Below, piece by piece: positions 59,950 through 64,000 of a stretch of DNA of 64,000 bases. Numbering within the stretch: the stretch's first letter is position 1; each line of letters opens with the position of its first letter. The notes under the pieces were generated by a model that worked only from the letters and a program-made list of their open reading frames with translations, did not search any database and had not been told where the DNA came from. Made by a program: the position numbers and the translations under genes. The DNA comes from JANXYW01 sp031400455. Lineage in GTDB: Bacteria > Chloroflexota > Dehalococcoidia > DSTF01 > JACRBR01. The stretch spans positions 62,001 through 126,000 of the forward strand of contig JANNPX010000025.1 of NCBI GenBank assembly GCA_031400455.1, in the 5' to 3' direction.

Positions 59950-61344
59950 ATGACCATCCAGAACGCGAGGCGCCTGCCATCTTCGGCGGAGATGACCGAG
60001 CGGTTGCAGTCGTGGATCGAGCGCTTTCGCGTTACCGGCGCGTCGATCGCTTGGATGCACGGCGACGAGGTCGCGACCGCTGCGGCGGGCGCAATTAACC
60101 TGAACACGGGCGTCGACGTCACGCAGGATACGCTGTTTCAGATCGGCTCGATTACCAAGATCTACACGACGACGCTGATCATGCAGCTCGTGGATGAAGG
60201 GCGGATCGAACTCGACGCGCCGGCGACGAATTACCTTCCCGAACTGAGGTTCGGCAACGGAACAGCGTCGCGCACAGTCACAATCCGCCAGTTGCTCACG
60301 CACACGAGCGGCGTTGATGGCGACTTCTTCGACGACTTCGGGCGTGGCGACGATTGTGTTGAGAAGTACGTGGCTGCGTGCGGGAACCTGCCGGAGGTCT
60401 TCCCGGCCGGCACCATGTGGTCGTACTGTAATGCCGGCTTCGTGGTGCTTGGGCGCATCGTCGAGTTGATGACCGGCATGAACTGGGACGCCGCACTCAA
60501 GACGCGCATCCTCGACCCGATTGGCGCGTCCCACACTGTCACGCTTCCCGAGGTGGCGCTGTTGCACCGCACGTCTGTTGGACATGGATTCAACCTATCG
60601 CTACAGATCGAGCGCAGCCCGTACTGGAATCTCGCGCGTGCCGCCGGACCGGCAGGAGCTACTCCGTGCGCAACGGCGGCGGATCTGCTGACGTTCGCGA
60701 AAGTGCACATCGACGGCGGCGTTGCCGTAGGCGGCGCGCGCGTCCTGTCCGAAGCGTCCGTCCGGGCGATGCAGCAGTCGCAGTTCGACCTGCCGCGGGT
60801 GCCCGGTGAGGGAGCAGCGCACTGGGGACTCGGCTGGATGCTGTTCGACTGGGACGGGCGCCGAGTCATCGGCCACGACGGCGGTACGATCGGCCAGCTC
60901 TCGTCTCTGCGCATCCTGCCCGAGGAGCGCTTCACCGTTGCTGTCCTGACCAACACGACCCCAACGGGCGGGTTGCTCGGTAGCCGTGTCATGCGCTGGC
61001 TGTTCGAAGAGACGCTTGGCATCGAGATGCCGGCGCGGCCGAAGCCACCGGAATCGCCGGTAGAGATGGATGTGCGACCTTACGCCGGCGTGTACGAGCG
61101 GCTCGGGCTGCGCGTGGACATAGCGGAGAAGGACGGTCAGCTGTCGGCGAAGTACACGGGCAGCGGTGCGCTCTCGGATCTTCAAATCGATCAGCCGCCA
61201 TACGACCTGATACCGGTCGAGCACGGGCTATTCGTCGAGAGGAACCCATACACGGGGACGTACGCTCCCGTGACGTTCAGTGGATTTGAGAACGGGCGTC
61301 CGCGCTTTATAGAAGCGACACGCGTCGCACGGCGCGTAGGCTAG
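59950..61344 (+). CDS. Serine hydrolase of the beta-lactamase/penicillin-binding fold
   Basis: A 464-residue class C beta-lactamase-like protein. The S-x-x-K motif is GSITKIYT (Ser about residue 67), Y-x-N is WSYCNAGF, and the third motif is GHDGGT. A C-terminal beta-barrel-like domain (about 360-460) follows. No signal peptide is seen, so it may be a cytoplasmic esterase or D-aminopeptidase, not a resistance enzyme. It is 17 nt after the methyltransferase. ATG 59950 is chosen because the 124-codon upstream frame overlaps the methyltransferase gene. Confidence 0.88.
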   Translation: MTIQNARRLPSSAEMTERLQSWIERFRVTGASIAWMHGDEVATAAAGAINLNTGVDVTQDTLFQIGSITKIYTTTLIMQLVDEGRIELDAPATNYLPELRFGNGTASRTVTIRQLLTHTSGVDGDFFDDFGRGDDCVEKYVAACGNLPEVFPAGTMWSYCNAGFVVLGRIVELMTGMNWDAALKTRILDPIGASHTVTLPEVALLHRTSVGHGFNLSLQIERSPYWNLARAAGPAGATPCATAADLLTFAKVHIDGGVAVGGARVLSEASVRAMQQSQFDLPRVPGEGAAHWGLGWMLFDWDGRRVIGHDGGTIGQLSSLRILPEERFTVAVLTNTTPTGGLLGSRVMRWLFEETLGIEMPARPKPPESPVEMDVRPYAGVYERLGLRVDIAEKDGQLSAKYTGSGALSDLQIDQPPYDLIPVEHGLFVERNPYTGTYAPVTFSGFENGRPRFIEATRVARRVG

Positions 61345-61387
61345 CTCCCTGCGTCGGCGCGCCGCAATCCGCTACCATGCCCCCGAT

Positions 61388-62833
61388 ATGGTGTCCACGC
61401 TCGACCGCTTCCAGTCCATCGATCCCGCGCTGCTCGATATCGGGCCCGCGGATCGCGTCATCGATCTGGGCTGCGGCACGGGGCGTCACGTGCTGGAACT
61501 TTCGAAGATCCCGGCCGACATCATCGGCGCTGACATCTCGCGCACCGATATCCGCGCCGGGCGCTACCTGCTCGAGATCATGCGGCGACGCGACGAAGTG
61601 AAGGCGCGCGTCCACTGGCTGCAGACGGCGGGGGAGCGGCTGCCGTTCAAGGATGGCGCCTTCGACCGCGTCATCTGCACCGAGACGCTGGAGCACGTCG
61701 ACGACGAACACGTGCTGGCGCGCGAGCTGGCTCGCGTGCTCAAGCCAGGGGGCATCCTGGCGATCAGCGTGCCAGACGAGTACTCCGAGAAGGTGTTCTG
61801 GAAGCTGTCGAAGAACTACCGCACGCATGCTGGTGGGCATGTCCGCATCTTCGGCCGCAGTGAGATCGTGCGCCTCATGCGCACATCCGGGCTGGAGCCG
61901 TACGCCGTTCGCTATCGTCACTCGCTCGAGACGGTGTACTGGCTCAGCCACGTCGCGTTCTGGAGCGACTGGGGCAAGCAGGGGCCGATCACCAGCGCCT
62001 TCCGCCGCATCCTCGACTCGCAGCGGGCGCGCGCATCCGGCATCGTCACCGCGCTCGATGACATCGGCAACCGCATCCTGCCGAAGAGCATCGTCGTATA
62101 CAGCCGCAAACCGCTGCAAGGCGCGTCGCGCAACGGCGCGAGCACCAACGGACACAGCCTCGTCGATATCGACGAGCGCACGAAGGTGGAAGTGCGAGCC
62201 GTACCAGCGCCGTTCGCCATCGATCCGGGCGCGCCGGTTGTCACGGGTGACATCCCCGCGACCGCATTCTCATTGAAGGACGAACTGCGCATCGCGCTCA
62301 AGCTCGATCCGGAGCCGCAGAAGGCGCGGCTGATCGAGCTGCTGCGCTCGTGCCGCTTCAGCATGATGCGCGAAGTGCAGGCGCTCAGCGGCGAGCAAGC
62401 GTCGACGCCGTGGACGCCCGACGGCCGCTCGATGAAGGAGATTGTCGGGCACATCACGGGGTGGGAACGCTGGGCGACGGCCGCCCTCGATCAGATCGCG
62501 ACGGGCGTCTCGGAGCCGTCCATCATGTCGCTCAGCGGCTACCCGGAGGGCATCCGCCGCTACGGTTCGGTCGAGGCGTTCAACGCCGCGCGCATGGGCG
62601 AAGCGCGCGAACAGCCATGGGCGGAGATCCTCGAGCAGAGCGACGCGATCTTCGACGCACTGATCGCCGCAGCCGAACGTACGCCAGCCACGTCGCTATC
62701 ACAGACCGCCGATTTCTTCTGGCCGGATCTCGGTGGGACGGTCCCTTGTGGCATGTATCTGCTGATGGTCTCCGCGTACCACTACCAGGAGGAACATCTG
62801 CCAGAGGTTGTCGGGCGAGTTGGTAGTTCGTAG
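61388..62833 (+). CDS. Methyltransferase fused to a DinB-like four-helix domain
   Basis: A 481-residue two-domain protein. Residues 1-240 are a class I methyltransferase (VIDLGCGTGRHVLELS, FDRVICTETLEHVDDEHVL, LKPGGILAISVPDEY). After a linker, residues about 305-478 look like a DinB_2/ClbS-type bundle: ELLRSCRFSMMREVQALSG, SMKEIVGHITGWERWATAALDQI, YHYQEEHLPEVV, with spaced His residues that could bind metal. DinB-like domains often act as thiol transferases; fusion to a methyltransferase is unusual. A period-7 array overlaps its stop codon. Confidence 0.8.
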   Translation: MVSTLDRFQSIDPALLDIGPADRVIDLGCGTGRHVLELSKIPADIIGADISRTDIRAGRYLLEIMRRRDEVKARVHWLQTAGERLPFKDGAFDRVICTETLEHVDDEHVLARELARVLKPGGILAISVPDEYSEKVFWKLSKNYRTHAGGHVRIFGRSEIVRLMRTSGLEPYAVRYRHSLETVYWLSHVAFWSDWGKQGPITSAFRRILDSQRARASGIVTALDDIGNRILPKSIVVYSRKPLQGASRNGASTNGHSLVDIDERTKVEVRAVPAPFAIDPGAPVVTGDIPATAFSLKDELRIALKLDPEPQKARLIELLRSCRFSMMREVQALSGEQASTPWTPDGRSMKEIVGHITGWERWATAALDQIATGVSEPSIMSLSGYPEGIRRYGSVEAFNAARMGEAREQPWAEILEQSDAIFDALIAAAERTPATSLSQTADFFWPDLGGTVPCGMYLLMVSAYHYQEEHLPEVVGRVGSS

Positions 62834-62851
62834 TTGGCAGTTAGTAGTTCT
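62821..62851. repeat. Period-7 TAGTTYG array, left of the S23 gene
   Basis: TAGTTCG TAGTTGG CAGTTAG TAGTTCT. The first units encode the last residues and stop of the methyltransferase-DinB gene. It is inverted relative to the array at 63241. Confidence 0.7.
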
Positions 62852-62873
62852 TTGGTGCTGAGTTGGATGATGC

Positions 62874-63236
62874 GTGCAGGACTATAAGAAGCTCAAAGTG
62901 TGGGAGAAATCGCACGCGCTGACGCTCGCGGTCTACCGCGCCACAAGCAAGTTCCCCAAGCACGAACAGTACGGGCTCGTCAGCCAACTGCAGCGCTGCT
63001 CCAGTTCCGTGCCGTCGAATATTGTCGAAGGTTGCGGCCTCAACACGAAGCCCGAACTTCTCAAGCATTTGCACTATGCGATGGGCTCGGCGAAAGAGAT
63101 GGAATACCAGCTGCTACTTGCGAAGGACCTCGGCTACGTTCCGAATGCGGCGTACGAATTGCTTGCGAAGGATGTGGACGAAGTCGAACGCATGCTCTCC
63201 GCCCTGATCTCGACGATCCGCCGAGGCAGCGCGTAG
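62874..63236 (+). CDS. Four-helix bundle protein (S23 / IVP family)
   Basis: A 120-residue protein of the 23S rRNA intervening-sequence family. DYKKLKVWEKSHALTLAVYR, FPKHEQYGLVSQLQRCSSSVPSNIVEG and AMGSAKEMEYQLLLAKDLGY are diagnostic. Such genes sit in rRNA introns or as solitary, mobile-looking genes; the role is unknown (a pentameric bundle, possibly nucleic-acid binding). GTG start. It is flanked by period-7 arrays in inverted orientation, as though inserted between the methyltransferase and glycosyltransferase genes. Confidence 0.92.
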   Translation: MQDYKKLKVWEKSHALTLAVYRATSKFPKHEQYGLVSQLQRCSSSVPSNIVEGCGLNTKPELLKHLHYAMGSAKEMEYQLLLAKDLGYVPNAAYELLAKDVDEVERMLSALISTIRRGSA

Positions 63237-63237
63237 C

Positions 63238-64000
63238 GTGGAAGAACTACAAACCACAAACTACGAACTACAAACTCCCCTCAAAATCGCCTTCATCATG
63301 TACCAGGGCAACATGTACTCGGGTGGGCAGGGCGTCTACCTGCACTACATCACGCGCGAGCTCGTGAGACTGGGGCACGAAGTGCACGTCATTTCGGGGC
63401 GGCCGTATCCGCGGCTCGTCGATGGCGTCGTACACCACAAGCTGCACACCTACACGCTGTGGGCGTTTCTCGACGGGCGCGACGAACTGGCGTACAACGA
63501 CGCGCCGTTCGCAATGCTGCACCCGTGGAACTTCTACGAGTTCGCTTCGACGCGCGTGTCGCTCGGCTCGCTGTTCTTTTCGTTCAGCGTGCGCGCCTAC
63601 CAGAAGCTCGCTGAAATCGAGCGCCAGTACGGGCCGTTCGACCTCGTGCACGACAACCAGACGCTCGGTTACGGCATCCTCGCCATGAAGAAGCTGATGG
63701 GCAAACCGGTCGTCGCGTCGCTCCACCACCCGCTCGCGATCGACAAGGCGAACAACTTGCGGGAGGCGAAGACCGTCGTCCGCCGCCTCTCGCGCGAGAT
63801 CTGGTTCCCGGGACGCATGCAGTCGATCGTCGCGAACGGCATCGACATGATCTTCACGGGATCGCGGAACTCCGCGCAGAGCGTCAGCGCATCGATGGAT
63901 ATCCCGCTCGAGCACATTCGCCAGACGCCGTACGGCGTCGACCACGAGATCATGCACCCGCTATCCGACGCCGCGCGCGTCCCCGGTACGATCCTCTTCG
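63238..64000 (+). CDS. GT4 family glycosyltransferase, partial at the window end
   Basis: A paralog of the glycosyltransferase at 57860, open to the end of the window (254 codons seen). It has MYQGNMYSGGQGVYLHYITR, FDLVHDNQTLGYG and SLHHPLAIDKANNL; the donor domain lies beyond the window. The first beta-strand LKIAFIMY must be translated, but no start codon lies between the period-7 array and it. The only in-frame start is GTG 63238, one base after the S23 stop, which makes the array encode about 14 N-terminal residues (VEELQTTNYELQTP). ATG 63298 would delete the strand. Confidence 0.85.
   Translation, partial: MEELQTTNYELQTPLKIAFIMYQGNMYSGGQGVYLHYITRELVRLGHEVHVISGRPYPRLVDGVVHHKLHTYTLWAFLDGRDELAYNDAPFAMLHPWNFYEFASTRVSLGSLFFSFSVRAYQKLAEIERQYGPFDLVHDNQTLGYGILAMKKLMGKPVVASLHHPLAIDKANNLREAKTVVRRLSREIWFPGRMQSIVANGIDMIFTGSRNSAQSVSASMDIPLEHIRQTPYGVDHEIMHPLSDAARVPGTILF
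63241..63276. repeat. Period-7 array inside the 5' end of the second glycosyltransferase gene
   Basis: On the complement: GAGTTTG TAGTTCG TAGTTTG TGGTTTG TAGTTCT. It is inverted relative to 62821-62851 and appears to be translated as the N-terminus of the glycosyltransferase. Confidence 0.7.

Noticed and set aside
59950..61344. Serine hydrolase as an antibiotic-resistance beta-lactamase
   Set aside because: No export signal, a C-terminal extra domain and cluster context point to a housekeeping or biosynthetic hydrolase.
40261..63276. Period-7 arrays considered as CRISPR or minisatellite
   Set aside because: Units are 7 nt with no spacers, and no cas genes are present, so these are not CRISPR arrays.

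Overview
The window is GC-rich bacterial chromosome, densely coding on both strands, with no rRNA, prophage, CRISPR array or complete insertion sequence visible. The best guess for the source is a Chloroflexota-like (possibly Dehalococcoidia-type) uncultured bacterium. This is an inference from the continuous str-S10-spc-alpha ribosomal supercluster, the long-insert form of S12, Gram-positive-type LexA boxes (GAAC-N4-GTTC), ThyX instead of ThyA, a cohesin/dockerin-like secreted protein, and the absence of any outer-membrane lipopolysaccharide genes. An actinobacterial or other monoderm-like lineage is the main alternative.

Region by region. 1-8.6 kb: accessory and housekeeping genes (two tandem GNAT acetyltransferases, a crotonase-fold protein, a radical SAM protein behind a LexA-type operator, holA, an alpha/alpha-toroid protein, an orphan oligopeptide ABC ATPase, lexA with its own operator, an SRPBCC protein). 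8.7-29.7 kb: one very long ribosomal transcription unit, rpsL-rpsG-fusA-(no tuf)-rpsJ through rpsE-rpmD-rplO-secY-adk-map-infA-rpmJ-rpsM-rpsK-rpsD-rpoA-rplQ-truA-rplM-rpsI, opened by a clear promoter and a roughly 220-nt leader with a 13-codon ORF and a long-range hairpin, and closed by a hairpin after rpsI. 29.9-44.5 kb: a secreted cohesin/dockerin-like protein, methyltransferase, rpsT, murJ, zinc-ribbon protein, YceI, a LarA-like protein, a PIG-L deacetylase, a small HTH pair, an L,D-transpeptidase lipoprotein, an acyl-CoA dehydrogenase, a beta-helix protein, and a PadR-membrane protein module. 44.5-57.7 kb: nhaA, an APH-type kinase followed by an ACAD10/11-like acyl-CoA dehydrogenase and a DUF4268 nuclease-like protein, MOSC protein, thyX, prepilin peptidase, Tat-exported solute-binding protein, topA and tRNA-Ser(UGA). 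57.8-64 kb: a glycan-type cluster of two paralogous GT4 glycosyltransferases, two related methyltransferases (one fused to a DinB-like domain), a serine beta-lactamase-fold hydrolase and a four-helix-bundle (S23/IVP) gene; the second glycosyltransferase runs off the window.

Three things stand out. First, the kinase plus ACAD pair at 45.8-48.5 kb is a split version of the animal ACAD10/ACAD11 architecture and of the LvaA/LvaC pair of levulinate catabolism, suggesting a 4-hydroxyacyl-CoA catabolic module. Second, gene boundaries carry at least three families of short degenerate repeats (period-7 TAGTTYG arrays, period-8 CTGACnnG arrays, and TAGGGGC palindromes). Some are fused to stop or start codons, even inside the ribosomal operon, and one array appears to have become the translated N-terminus of a glycosyltransferase. 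Third, the two LexA-type operators tie the radical SAM gene and lexA into one predicted SOS regulon. Several genes (holA, the PadR gene, the SRPBCC gene, the L,D-transpeptidase) have a -10-like hexamer 6-7 nt before the start codon, as expected for leaderless mRNAs.
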